From Lingula anatina (taxonomy: Eukaryota; Brachiopoda; Lingulata; Lingulida; Lingulidae): a stretch of 64,000 bases of DNA. Location of the stretch: NCBI RefSeq assembly GCF_001039355.2, contig NW_019775389.1, forward strand, positions 318,380 to 382,379, written 5' to 3'. The position numbers and the translations under genes were made by a program. The notes under the pieces were generated by a model. It worked only from the letters and a program-made list of their open reading frames with translations, made no database searches and was not told the DNA's origin. Positions within the stretch are counted from its first letter, which is position 1; each line of letters starts with the position of its first letter. This document shows, piece by piece, positions 35,690-48,397 of the stretch.

Positions 35690-38340
35690 TACCTTCTAAC
35701 GAAACGATAGTATTTATACATGTACTAACCTAAATGTAATATATTTGCCATAACGTCACCGCTAACCTCAAGAGGCGGTTGTTATCTTTAAAATTTCACT
35801 GCTGGCAAAACTTGCTATCCACTTCAATTAATCCAATATAGATGGGTGGTTTGTGTCACGATATTATCGTGAAATACGTGTAAACTTCAAATTAAAGGCT
35901 CTCAACACGTAGATAACACCACGATTCTGATCTATAAATACGTATTTGGAATCTATTAGCAGAGCCTGTACTTTCGTATACGGAATATGCACAACAATTT
36001 TTACACAGACTTGAATCTTTTACAAGATGCACCTAAAACGAATTGAATATCATAGATAAACCCAAATTAAAACATTACTTCATATGCACAATACAGCAGC
36101 AATACTTTGTACAGTATGCTAGTTACGGTCATTATTACTCACTAATCTGTTGTTTTAACGCCGCCGTTTTAAATAATGTCTGTACTACACGTACAAATGC
36201 GGTAAAGACTTAACTAGAATAACGAGTAAATGCAAAAACGACGCGTTTTATCCCTTTTTAGAAAATCTCGACTCTCTTCATACCACGACAATTCCCTATT
36301 CATCTTTCGATTACCACATTAAACTGTAATACATTCAATGGCAATCTTCAATCGGTTCAATGATTATAAAGAAAGGCATTTTGTTAATGAACATCAAAAC
36401 GCAACAAACCTTGTTTACGTGGTTTCCATATCGAAAGCCTCCCGAGTTTCATAGCAAACTAACGCAACGACGTGATATAAAACCTCCACGTCACGCGTTT
36501 GTGCCGGTTGCCATGGCAATCTTATCTTATTCACACAGACGGAATCAACAACAGAGGAAAACGCTCGAACTTGGCGTGAACATCTGCCGTTGTGAGTGTA
36601 CTTCGTTATTATCGTTTTTTTTTCTTAATTCGACTGCTCACACCAGCACACAACTGTAATGTTATCTAATTCACGAGGCAGAGCTCGTTTTTTTGTGGCT
36701 ACGAGTATCTTCCCTTTTTCATGGCAAATTACAGCAAAATGTTGTATTTGAGGGTTTGATTTTCTCCATCCTAGAAACACTTGTAAAACCCGTATCGTGG
36801 TTCTAGGCATTAGTAAAATTCAAATGTGTTTTAATAAATTATCTGTGTAGATTCATATCAGACTGTATCTACAAGTCGAAGTTGTGTTCAGCCCTAAGTA
36901 TACACCCAAACCAGTTAAGGTTAAATCGCATTAAAAAAACGTTGTTACTTCTTCACTAGACATTTAATGTGGAGCGCGACTACAGAAGACTCCGGGTTAC
37001 ATAGACGCACTGCTGGGCTGAAGACTTTTCAAATTCAGTCGTCTGATGAGGTAATTTAGACCTCGATCGGTTCAGATTTATCTCATAGTCCGAGTGCACC
37101 TTCGTGTAGTTATTTACGTTCTCAGTGTGTTCTAATTAGTATATTAGGGTTGAAGGCAGGTGGAATAAATAAGTTATGATAACAAGTCATTAAGATAATT
37201 GTCGCCCGCGCTTTCCTTTCAATTATCTGATTACAAATACTTTGATATGAGGAGAAAACTCATCCAGAGAGGGGAGGGGGAGGGGGGGGGGGCTAGGACC
37301 ACACATCTGACTGCTATTAAATATCCTATAGATGTTGCATTATTGGTCGCTGTTATTGGTAGTAGTTTGAGTTTGGTTTAGGCACCCAAGGGTGTTAAGA
37401 TACTAGTTATCATCTCACTGCCAAAGAAAGCATATCAACATGACTAAAATAAACAGAATACTCGTACATGGTACACAGCTGACCATCTAATAACATTTAA
37501 GTATATGGGTTTTACGTTCAACGTGATACAACGCTAATCCCTACATTTAAGATTGTAAATCGCGTCAAAAAACAGCACATTGATACAATTCCAGCCCATG
37601 CACGCGTACATGTGTGAAATCACACTCATATATGCGCGCACGTTCACACATTCACACGCGGGCGCTAATATGATATAAATCTTCACAATTTTCATCACAA
37701 AAATCCTTTCATGCACAATAATACCCGAGTCATCAAATTAGATCTAAGAATCAAGAAGTCGAACAAAGACATCCTGCATTTTTCAGAGTGCCTATCATTT
37801 TTCCTTTGTTAGTTCACCATTTATATCGCTACACAAAGAACTGGAAAAAAACAAATCGATGAACCTCGGATATCTGGCAGATTAAGAGCGCATTCTCAAC
37901 GAATTAAGCCAGGCTTTACAAAGCAGGTGACCTAAAAATGGCGGACGGACATGAAAGAAAAACCGACTAATCTTTTAATAGTCTNAAACTATATCCACGA
38001 AGAATTACATTTTTTTAAAAACTTATAACATTATCTTCCTTCAGGTTATATTTTTGTTTCATGTCGAATATGTTTCTAATTTTATGTATAAGTTAATTAT
38101 ATAGAATTACTTTTCTTAGTTATATTTTTGCATGACTTTGTGGTAGAAATGGAGTATTTAAGGAAGATAATCATTATTTTCTTTCATTATTATTTTATTT
38201 CATTTTGCAGAATCTGACAAACATTGCGTATAACATTAAAATTGATGACATATCTGTGACCTTATCATTTAAGTTTTTTTAATTTAAGTATTTTGTGTTA
38301 TTTAGTATTTGCTTTGCTTTAAAAAAAAATGAAAAAGGAG
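35690..38340. other. Intergenic, no gene recognised
   Basis: AT-rich, with a G run at 37270-37290 and an isolated N near 37985. Short open frames only, none with family resemblance. Confidence 0.45.
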
Positions 38341-38356
38341 CGTATGTTGTAAAGTT

Positions 38357-38391
38357 TTAGAATTCGAGGACGAATTCTTTTGAAGAAGGGG
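38357..38391 (+). mobile_element. Ty3/Gypsy pol tail and polypurine tract
   Basis: Immediately before the LTR the plus strand reads LEFEDEFF followed by TGA (stop 38381-38383), then the purine-rich GAAGAAGGGG. A short acidic pol C-terminus followed by a polypurine tract and an LTR starting TG is the standard 3' layout of Ty3/Gypsy elements. No upstream reverse transcriptase or integrase is recognisable, so the element is truncated at its 5' side. Confidence 0.6.
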
Positions 38392-38945
38392 TGTATGTTG
38401 TAAAGCAAATTACTTACACTTTCACTAATTACAGATAGCAATTAAAGCGGAATCAAAAGAGTAAAAAGACAAAGAGTTATTGAGTGAAAGTTAAGTTTCT
38501 CCAAGAGTCAACAAGTGTAGAACATGTTTTTAGTGTCAGAAAAAGATGGAAAAGGTCAAAGTCAGTAACAGTTAATGTGATTGGTTAATTTCATAACATA
38601 TTTTAATTTTGATCATCTATTTATCACATGATAACTGAGTTTTGGATAAGATCCAAGTATGAGTAATCCAAATAATATTTTAGATATCTTTAATTGAAAA
38701 CAAGTCCCTTAAGGATTACCTAATACGGAAATGTCGCATAGTGACTTGCAACATGAGAATGGAAAATATTTTGTAATCACGCAAAGACAATGGAAAAGAA
38801 AACAAGTAAATGCGTGATCAGTACGGAGAAATTGAGTATAAATATTTGTGAAGTTGTATGAAGAGAGAGTCGGTGAATAAACGTTCGGAAGCTCCAAACT
38901 GCTGTCGTCATTTCTCACTATAACAGCAGTATCGTATTTATAACA
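38392..38945 (+). mobile_element. Ty3/Gypsy-type LTR (3' LTR of a truncated element)
   Basis: 554 bp running from TGTATGTTGTAAAG to CGTATTTATAACA, with the TG...CA ends of LTRs. Contains TATAAAT at 38837-38843 and AATAAA at 38876-38881, the order expected for U3-R. The polypurine tract precedes it. No second LTR was found in the window. It lies antisense to the neighbouring TIR-domain exon and ends 8 bp from that reading frame's stop codon. Confidence 0.65.
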
Positions 38946-38953
38946 TATGTAGT

Positions 38954-39374
38954 TCACTTACCAGCCTCAAGGCGACGAATCAGTTTTGTGAAGAACTCAG
39001 TGTCGTCATATCTAATACTTTGAAATTGTTGAAGTTGTTGAGGTACATCTTCCGTGTCTATGTCTAAATAGATCGGGACTATACTTTGCGGATATGATTC
39101 CGAAGATTTACATTGCAATGCTAAGAAAATGTCATGGTTACACCATACGTTTTTGGTGAAATTACGCGACAGGAAAACAACAATGAATTCTGATGCTTCT
39201 AATCTCTTAGTTCTTGTGGCGACAATTTTACGTCCAAGAAGAATTTCCCGTTTACCAAAGAAACACCGAAATCCTTGGCGTTCTACTCTATCCACGACTT
39301 CTTCTACAGTGTTTACATCTTCATCTGCATAGCACATATACGCATCGTACTTGTACATGTCGAAAGGGGTCTTT
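38954..39374 (-). CDS. TIR-domain protein exon, MyD88/TLR-like
   Basis: Acceptor at 39375-39376 (TTTTCCATTTTCAG), then one base and about 139 codons to TGA at 38954-38956. The exon encodes nearly a whole TIR domain: box 1 KYDAYMCYADED, box 2 REILLGRKI, the core strand EFIVVFLSRNF, WCNHDIFLAL, and C-terminal SIVPIYLDID and FFTKLIRRLE. Length and spacing match the TIR domains of MyD88 and Toll-like receptors, adaptors that relay innate immune signals by TIR-TIR contact in the cytoplasm. A good donor (G|GTAAGT) at 38961 offers an alternative exon end, but reading through adds only GK then stop, close to where MyD88 ends. Upstream exons (death domain or receptor part) were not found. Confidence 0.8.
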
Positions 39375-39522
39375 CTGAAAATGGAAAATCTCAAATGAAT
39401 AGAAGTTGCTCTAAGCAGGAAATTATATCCGATATAATTCCCTGCTCTAAGTTGAAATAAATTAATAGAATTGTAGGGCACTTTGACCACGTATTAAACA
39501 ATTAAAGCAAAGCCCCAAGTGC

Positions 39523-39525
<3 letters not shown>

Positions 39526-39556
<31 letters not shown>
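39526..39556. repeat. Poly-A tract
   Basis: Run of about 29 A bases upstream of the TIR exon. Possibly the tail of a retroposed copy, but no recognisable element body adjoins it. Confidence 0.8.
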
Positions 39557-39559
<3 letters not shown>

Positions 39560-40004
39560 CAGTGAGAGGAGATTGGAACCGAGGCGTTGACCTATTTTTC
39601 GTAGTTCTCATGTGCTCTTTTTGTTTGATAAATACCGATTATCCATAAAGAAGACACATACAGACAGCTTTCGGTTTTAGTGATTAGTATGCATGTTAGG
39701 GGCCATTCAGAATACATTCCGAGCACTAACTGGTCCGTCGACCTAAATATAGCCAACCACACTTCAAAAGCGATGCAGCTGATTCCCTATGGTCTCCCCA
39801 CCTCCACTCGCGCCATTAAACGGATTTTAAAATAATCTTCTTGTAAACGGTGTGGGCTTTGTAACCATACATTTCAATCAAACAGAGCAATTTCACGTTA
39901 GATATTATCTCGCTTAAAATATTTTCCGATAAAAAACTTAAATTGTATCCTCAACACAGATACCGGTACATGTACACCTGGGTATTTACATGTACCTTAT
40001 TTAA

Positions 40005-42600
40005 CAGCTTCTTAACATACCTTGTCTGTACAGTGATTGCTACCGGTTACCCCTGTACTAGTGCGGAAGCTTACATCGACACCAGTACGACACAGCGTTG
40101 GTTACTTACAGGGTAGCTGCTGTAAATCAAAATAACGACCACAAAACAGCTTAACGGTGGAGATATTGAACTTGTTGGTGTGAACAATACTGGAACTAGG
40201 TCGCCTACTTATAAAAATGAAAGCACTATTGATGCCTATGCTAATATAGTGAAAAGCAAATATTGTCTGAACCTGTTCACGGCTGTACCGGTTCCTTTTG
40301 TGCGTGGTGTTGAGTGCCTGTATATGTTTTTTTTAAGAATATACAGTCTTGACATTAAATATGAAATATTTCAGTTGCAAAGGAATACCCAGGGATAAAA
40401 ATATTTTGTTAATGTTGCTTTTTAATTATTTAATAAGAGATATGTGAAAAGTGTCACGTAATACAACAAAATGCTTTTTGTTGTCAAGTTTTCAGTCCAC
40501 ATGTGACAGGTAATATCCAAACACACATGTAATATTCAAAAATTGCCCTGTGTCAAACAAAACAAAAGAGAATTTTCAGTACAATATGCAGCTCGGCTTT
40601 TACAGCATGGTCCATCTCCAACCGGAACTACCCCGCCTTACAGCCTCTTTCTGAGCACAAACATCTTATCTACTGCAATGCACAATGCACTAAAAATTGT
40701 GTAGTCAGGTGCGTCAGTACCAATCAATTGACTATCTTGTCTGTATAACAATCATGCTTTACGTAATATGAGGGAATTCCTGGGGAAGTACACTTTGCCT
40801 GGCCCTAGTATGACTATGTGAGAGCACAGTTCTGTTAAAAAGTCTCTATATTTGGGAAACGCCTGCAAATATGACTTTGACAGTTTGCATACAAGTAGCC
40901 ATTTTAACGGAGCGTGAACTGAGCAGAGCATTGTGTAACAGCATTGTTGATATGCGCAAAAACTAGGTGACATTGCCCGGCGGATTATGCGTCACAAAGA
41001 ACGATCGTCTCTTAAAACAAAATGTCTACAGTAACTTTAAATTTTGGGAAGTTTGACGTCACCCAGTGACTCGTTGACCGCAAGGTGACAGCTCGGGTGA
41101 ATAATCAGCGCCTTATCATGTTTTAGTCTTTAATTTTGTCGATGTTAATTTTATTAACATGTCATCATGGGTAAGTGTAAGAATCGTATCGTTGTCTATC
41201 TTTGCGACTAAGTTGTTCCCGTAACCGTCTGTACTCCACGTGTCCCATCTATGTCACCCCCACCCTGCCCCCTGCCTCCATACTGGAAGAACAAGTCCCA
41301 GGACTGGGAAACAGTGAAGATAACGTAACATCAGCATGACATTCGACACCTTATATAATGATGTCACCACTTGCTTTTCTTGTTAGTCGAAATATTACTG
41401 GTTAAAATTACTGGAAAATAGTGCTATGATGATCTTTGGTGGTCTGATAATCTCTCCGTTCTAACTACCTGTAGTTCCTGTAAGGCCTTGCAGTATTTCA
41501 CCAGCTTTTTACATACCTTGCACGATCCAGTGGTGACTTCGTATAAAATCTCTGTTAGTGCAGGGGCTTATATCTATGTAATGTATTCTCGTGCGACGCA
41601 TGAATGGAGAAACAAATGTGAAGCAAAATGGCGACCACAGAAACAGTTCAGTGACGGAACTTTTGAACTGTGTGTTGTCAGCAATAGTGGAACTAGGTCA
41701 CCGATTTGAGAAAAACATCCATTATCGATATCTGTGCAAACGAAGTGAAAAGCAAATTTTATCTTCGCCAGGTTACGCGTAAACAAACTAATAAACAGAT
41801 ACCTATTGTGCACGGTGCTGACTGTCTTAATTGTGTGGTGTTTTAGGGTAAAAAATTACATGTTATACATGTACAGTTAAATACTATGGGCCAGTACAAT
41901 TGCAACATAACCTCATAGCAGACCTGGCTTGTTGACAATATTAAAGGACACTAAATGCGTACACCCTTCTCCACACAATGTGGTAGATTCACGCTCCATT
42001 CATCAGAGTATTGTGTACTGCAATTCAACATTTCATACATTTTCTTTTTTTTTTTTTTGGGGGGGGGAGGGGGGGTATTTACCTTCCTATTATTTAAGTT
42101 CCGTCGATCGATACAGAATTCACCAATTGTTTTTAACTTAACGGCACTTAGAACGGCTGGTCTGAGTATAGAGTTCTGGGTGGTGCTTAGGAACCAAGGT
42201 GAGAATTCTTAAAGATATGAACTAGCCGTCATCGGATCTATCCCAAGGGGGCTTACAGGCATTAGCAATAAAATATTTTTATTATAAATTTGGAAATGAG
42301 AGCGTTAAGGTCTTCTTTTATGGTAGACATAATATATCGTGATACAAAATGTGACGTTAGCTGCAGTGACGTTAGCTGCCGTAATGTGTACAGGTATGGG
42401 TCTGCCCGAAGGTGGCGTTTGATGGGATAAAACTTCAGATCATCCGAAACATTGCTCTCAGCTATTATATATCGGTGTCTTTTAAAACAAAGTGTCAACA
42501 GCTACATGTATGCTATATGTTGGAAAATTTTGCCTTCATACTGGAAGAACAAGTCCCAGGATAGGGAAACAGCGAAGATAACGTGATATCAGCATGGCAT
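40005..42600. repeat. Old tandem duplication, two copies of ~1.1-1.4 kb
   Basis: Blocks recur in the same order: ACATACCTTG at 40016 and 41511, TAGTGC..GGCTTA at 40057 and 41554, GGAACTAGGTC at 40193 and 41689, TTAAAACAAA.TGTC at 41015 and 42481, and CTGGAAGAACAAGTCCCAGG at 41282 and 42541. The offset drops from about 1,495 to 1,259 bp, showing indels. The copies are well diverged. No coding frame is conserved between them. Confidence 0.6.
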
Positions 42601-42744
42601 TCGCCAGTTTATGTTATTATGTCACCACTGAGTTTGTTGGTCGTGGTGATGTATTGAGACTATTGACACATTTGGACAGAGGGATATACATATCTCGACC
42701 TCTATCGGCTTGAAATGCAGTTATAGTTTTATGCTAGCAGTCCC

Positions 42745-42850
42745 CAGGGCCGTAGCCTGAGCAAAATGCCAGGGGGGGCAGTAAGCGCACACGAGGGGGC
42801 GAAGCCCCCGAGGGGGGAAGGGTGTGGGATGGGTTGTCCCCCTCATGGTG
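42745..42850 (+). mobile_element. End fragment of a CAGGGCCGTAGCC-type element
   Basis: Begins CAGGGCCGTAGCCTG, followed by G-rich and GGGGGCGAAGCCCCC sequence, very like hAT-family non-autonomous termini and related to the element at 35508. No opposite terminus found nearby. Confidence 0.4.
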
Positions 42851-43219
42851 TGGAAAATTTTTAAAAACTGTATGTATAATACTGCATTCTGGTGCATTTT
42901 AACTGTTATTTATTGCTCAATCAGAAGTCAGAAATTGTGGGTTCATTTTGCCATAAGTACAGTCATTTTTTCAACACAACGCGCCAATGCGGACATTTTT
43001 ATCACCGGTTATCCTGACGACTGCTTGAGATAATACGTGAATCATCATTTGTCCACCGTGGAAGTCATATCACCTTTTGGTGCTCACACATTATCACACT
43101 TCCCAAACACAGACAGCACATAAATGACACAATATATTGTCACCGCCATGTCACAAATCTCTTTGACTTTTAAAAGAACAAAAAATTCTCCCTTGTGGAC
43201 AAAGACCTAACAACTGCAA

Positions 43220-43243
43220 AAAAAAAAAAAAAAAAAAAAAAAG
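43220..43243. repeat. Poly-A tract
   Basis: Run of about 24 A bases. No adjoining element recognised. Confidence 0.85.
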
Positions 43244-43424
43244 GTGATCAACTGCTATGTTGTTGCCTAGCTTGGTTACAGTTGGTTACAGTTCCTTCAT
43301 CACGTCTCTCCTGTGTGTCTTTTTCCACGTGAGTGTCCTGTAACACCTACCCAAGATCTTCAGCCTTTTAAATGACTTTTCTGCAAGTGTCTATAATTTG
43401 TCGTTGCTTTTAAATACAACCTTC

Positions 43425-43524
43425 GCCAACGGAACACAAATGTGTTTGCGGTGCTCGGTCACAATGCAGTCTCCGCCAGCGGAACACTATTGTGTTTGCG
43501 GTGCTCGGTCACAATGCAGTTTCC
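43425..43524. repeat. 50-bp tandem duplication
   Basis: Two units, 43425-43474 and 43475-43524, starting GCCAACGGAACAC and GCCAGCGGAACAC and both containing GTGTTTGCGGTGCTCGGTC. They differ at about four positions. Confidence 0.9.
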
Positions 43525-44345
43525 GCGTACAACTTTGCGGTTGTCAACACAGTAATACTTCAGTTCCTACACACCGTGAGAAACAGGCGCACACACGCAT
43601 ACTTAACTGTCTTTATTAAAAGCTATGGGCGTGCAGACGTGTTGATATCTTATTATTTAGTAGCAATCGGAGTATTTTTAAAACCATTTAAAGCACTCCG
43701 AGCAGAGTGTTTCCTGAGTATTACAGTGACAGGATAGAAGTGAACTGACATCCTGTCTAAGCCTGTATATGGAAACCTTGAATTCAGTGCTGGTAATTGT
43801 AATTTTATACTGATGTCAACTGATGTTCTTCTTTCGAATGGAGGAATCTGTGTATTACAGGTACTAGTGGCGACGTCTAGGTGTCTGTTCATAGCAGGGA
43901 ACTACTGGCAGTGTTGTGAAATAAGGACATCTCGTAGTATTCAAAGCAACCCATATGTGTTTTACCAGATCAGCCATTGCATGGAGTCTTTTTCTTGTTT
44001 TCATATACAATGGGCCTATACTACCGGTATGTGAATGGTCATAACAAACAAATTTTAGTTTTATTTACAATTAATGAAGCTTATCGATTTAAACATATAT
44101 GTCAGAATTTTCTACTAGTATTTCACACTAACTCCTATTTATTTAAACCTCATACTCCTTTTACATGTATGAACCGTATCAGTGTTAGGGACTGCTAGCA
44201 TTTAGAAAAGGGCAAGATACGTACTAGAACACTTGATTTTAGTCACTTAAAGAATGATGTACATCAGACTGGTTTTTAACAGATATACCCCGGTGCATGG
44301 AGAACAGGCAACAATTATGGTTGAACATAACCTCGACGTCGTGTG

Positions 44346-44382
<37 letters not shown>

Positions 44383-44417
44383 TCCCTTTCCCCTTTCTTC
44401 CTCTCTCTCTCCCTCTC

Positions 44418-44511
<94 letters not shown>

Positions 44512-44535
44512 CCTCCCTCTCTCTCTCTCTCTCAT
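44346..44535. repeat. Long (CT)n microsatellite with (CA)n insert
   Basis: About 190 bp of interrupted CT dinucleotides with a (CA)n tract near 44368. Produces artefactual Ser/Leu and Glu/Arg open frames on both strands. Confidence 0.95.
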
Positions 44536-45572
44536 GCACAGCCTCACGTATGCACACAAGAGCACGCTCCATTTCAAATTCGACCAACTGCACCTGACTG
44601 ACCAAGCCCAGGGCGTTTTTGGTGTAAGATCAAGTGCATTCGGTCCTGATATACTTTAATTTCCACGTCCACAAATTAATTGCAACGACAGTGCGCTATC
44701 CGCCCAAGCAATCACAAAATATCGATAAGGATTAATCCGGCGTTTTGTTATTACTCTGAACGCCACAGAATACGGGTTGTATGGGGGCCGAAATTGAAAC
44801 TCCCGCAAGCGGAAAATTATGTCAATATTGTATAGATCAACACGATTGTGGCAAATATGTGGGCTTAACAAGTCCAGTTATTTGAAATTTGATTTCACTT
44901 TGTTGTCTGATTATTTATATATTATTTAACGGGGTATGTGGCCTTAGTCTACCTGTTACAGGGGTACGTTTATAAGGTGAAGGTCAGGTAGGGAGAAAGG
45001 TCCCTTCCTAATAAAAGGTCACCCTAATCTCAGATATTAACACGCTTGGCCGATTTAAGGCCAAAAGTTAACCACCTGAATATACTTTGCTTTTTGTCAG
45101 ATTCTTTTTCTTAATTTTCAAAGGAAGCGAGTACAAAATTCACTGCTGATGCCCAAATGCCCAGTCCAGGTTTAGATGTGCATAATATATAATAATATTC
45201 TTGGTCATGCTTCTAGAGGTGTCTCTTCACACAATCGTAAAACTGATATATTTATACCTAATTGAAGGGCATCGTTGTTTAAAACAAGTCAGCATAGTAT
45301 AGGTAGTGCCAATGATATTAAAAACAACACGGGTGAAACGCTTTTACATATGTGAGGGGACCGTGAACACTACATGACAATCTCAACCTACAGCAATAAT
45401 CCAGTAGCATTTATGTGAGAAAAACTACAAGCTGCTACCAGTAAACAAAATAAAGCCAAATCAATATCTGATTGTTTCACCTTCTTAATTACTATCAAAT
45501 CTATACAGGAAATCGAAGCGGTGCAAAAAATCACGGCGCCTTTTATTGTCAATACTGCCTAACGTAAAACTA

Positions 45573-45745
45573 CTACTTTACCGATCTATAAGTCTATAGC
45601 GATTTTGGCCGTTCACGGAACAGAAGAGAGAGGGAGAGAGAGAGAGAGAGAGAGCATCAAAAATTTAAAACTTCTACTTTACAGATCTACAAATCTATAG
45701 CGACTTTGGCCGTTAACGGACAGGTGAGAGAGAGAGAGAGAGAGA
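45573..45745. repeat. Duplicated ~50-bp block, each copy followed by (AG)n
   Basis: The blocks at 45573-45620 and 45674-45720 share TACTTTAC.GATCTA.AA.TCTATAGCGA.TTTGGCCGTT, and each runs into an AG microsatellite. Confidence 0.75.
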
Positions 45746-48397
45746 GCAGAAAAGAGCAAAAAAGAAAGAGAAAACCAGAAGTCATCGACAATCTCTACAA
45801 GTACGTGGGTATTACCTGTAGCACGTTGTAATCAGTTCACTTCCCAACAATTCCACTCGGACATATACCACACAGGGACGTTGCATGCACCTAATCCGCG
45901 TGTTTTCCTTTCCTTTGAGAAACTCCAGTCTTAGCTTTTAATACCTGTAGCATGATCTCGCCCCCTTTCTTCGGAACTCTCTTCGAAATGATTCGTCTAA
46001 AATATGCCTATCCTAAAATCCTACCTATCTGTGTTTATGTACCGGGTCTATACAGTTTTTCCAGCTCAACGAAGCCTACATCATGGTTCAAGAAATCCAG
46101 AGGAGCTGCTGCAAAGGTGTTCCCTCACCTCTACCTTTGCCATTTGATATCGACCTCGCAATACTTTGGTCTATATACCTCACCGCATTTACCTTGCGTT
46201 GTATACGTGCCGTATAGTACGATCCAATATAAGCAGCCAAGGTATAGACGTGAAAACTCGTCTTCGGAATTTTCTTGACATTTAGTAATTCTTTAATAAT
46301 CTTTGTGTCAATCTGTCTTCCAATTCGTGACTACGTGATTGCTTTTCAAACTTCTCATCGGCAGTCTTTGATGAAAACAGTTATTTTTACTTTCTTCAAC
46401 CCGCTCCCCTATATCTTTCTCACTTTGCTATTGTCAACATTTTTATTGTTCATTATCTCTTATTTCGAATTCATTTTCTTTTTCTTTCTACTTAATCACT
46501 CTTATTATTTCTTCCTCTTTCAAATATTCATCCATATTCGTCCTATATTTTTAATTATTGCCTTTCAAATTATATCTGTGTTTCCTAACCCAAAACCACA
46601 ATAGTAACATTTTGCAGAGACTCGCGTTTTGCGTATCTCTCTCTCTCTCTCTATTATGCAAATAGACACAAAACATCCACTGACATAAAACCCTCAAACC
46701 TATTAAGTCCACATGTTAAATTTCACGAAACACATAACAAATATTGATACAAATCAAGCGACATCTGTTTTTCATTATAGCGAGTAATATATTTTCCTGG
46801 TTCGATAACTTTGTGAAAAGACCAAGTAGATATGAAACAGAAATGAAAAACTCAGCTTCTTCGTCTTCTTTAAACCCCCTTAGGCGATACCAAAAGCCAA
46901 TGACTCATGTCAAAACTGTTAAAAGCAATATCGAAGGCCTGTTTTAACGATTACGTTAATTGAGTTCTCTACGCCGTCTTGAAACATAAATATCCATTAA
47001 CATATACCTGGGTTTAAATGCGCATATAAGGCACACCTATACACAAAATAGCTAACCTTAAACATGCCCGCGGTCTTACATATATTTATCTTACGAACGT
47101 TTACACCAGTACTGACTTAGCCTACAGTGGAAATAGACCTATTTTCATCACTTAACAACATATTAATACACTTATGTACTGTAGGCCCCTCACACTGCGC
47201 ATTCACTTCTTCATCTCATGTCAAGCAACCGATGACGTCAAGTAGCCTTTCCTGGTTTAAGTTAGACTGGGTGTGAACAAGGTTTGTAATGTTATGAAGT
47301 TGCCCTTTGAATCTCGGTTGTTATTTTTATGCTGGAGAAATGAGCTGGTGTACGTGCTGAATATAATACGAAATTTCCGAACTACATGCAAAGTAAGCAG
47401 TCACCATGAATAGTCTTTATAAGAATGCATTTTCAGTCTACGCGTTACGTTACCTGTAGTTAATTAATAGTTGTCTATCCAAATTATATATAAAGTAATA
47501 TGTAAGATATAAAAACACTGAAATATGAAGTCACATTTATCGTGTTTTGTTTTGATCTGAATTTCACATAATAAACTCACAATGTCCATGGCATTCCTAT
47601 GTCAACCGCCTTATATAGTTGTAGACACCATTTCTAGGAATACGCTGCAAGATAAGCAGACAATTAAACATCATTTGTCTGTTTACAGGTTTACAACAGC
47701 TACCAGTACCTGTGTATCCTCATCTGGGGTTCCATTAAGAAGTAGTACAAAAGAAACGGAATAGAAATTCCTCTTAATTATTCCGCGATGTTTGTGTCTA
47801 GACAAACACACACGATTTAACTTCTACTACCTCTGTTTTACAGGTGACCCTTAATAAATACGATCACTTTTGAATTACTCTTAATGTGTTGATGCTTAGC
47901 ATCAGCTGAAATTTACAAAAAAATGTTTTTAAGCCTGGTTTTTCACAAGGAAAATGACAAGAGAAACGGACGCTACACCTGTAGGCCTAAGTATAGATAT
48001 AGTATAGATCTTCCCCTTATGATATTATATGTTAGTTCACTAGTAAACTTTTACAAGAAAAACTTACACCTCCGTTAAGAAGATGAACTTAAAACAAGAG
48101 AAAAATGTAGCCTATTGATGTTTACTCGGAGAAGGCCACCTTCATTTCACAAACATATTAAAAAACAAGTAATTCCAGGTAGAAATAAAAACCAAGGAAA
48201 GGGCACTAAATCTAAACATCGCCGTGTTTGATGTTTGTATCCAGTCAAGGTGTACCTGGCAGATTTCTGCACCTGGGAGTAATATGATTGAAAGGTGATT
48301 ACCCACGTGCCTGTGTCTGTTGAAAATTGCCGGTGGATAACATTGCCAAAAACCAGAGTTCATACACTACGAGTGCTGCCAGGCATGTGCCTCTAAA

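Larger units (their letters stand above)
43530..48397. other. Intergenic with simple repeats, no gene recognised
   Basis: Apart from the CT tract at 44346 and the paired repeat at 45573, this holds only AT-rich sequence and short random frames. The 108- and 109-codon frames at 45952 and 46275 (+) show no family resemblance; the second is a Phe/Ile/Leu-rich AT artefact. Confidence 0.45.

Noticed and set aside
44239-44659. Several ~100-codon open frames on both strands
   Set aside because: They are translations of the CT/GA and CA microsatellite (Ser-Leu, Arg-Glu and Thr-His runs).
46275-46604. 109-codon hydrophobic open frame (+)
   Set aside because: Phe/Ile/Leu/Tyr-rich because the DNA is T-rich; no defined helices, no homologue recognised.
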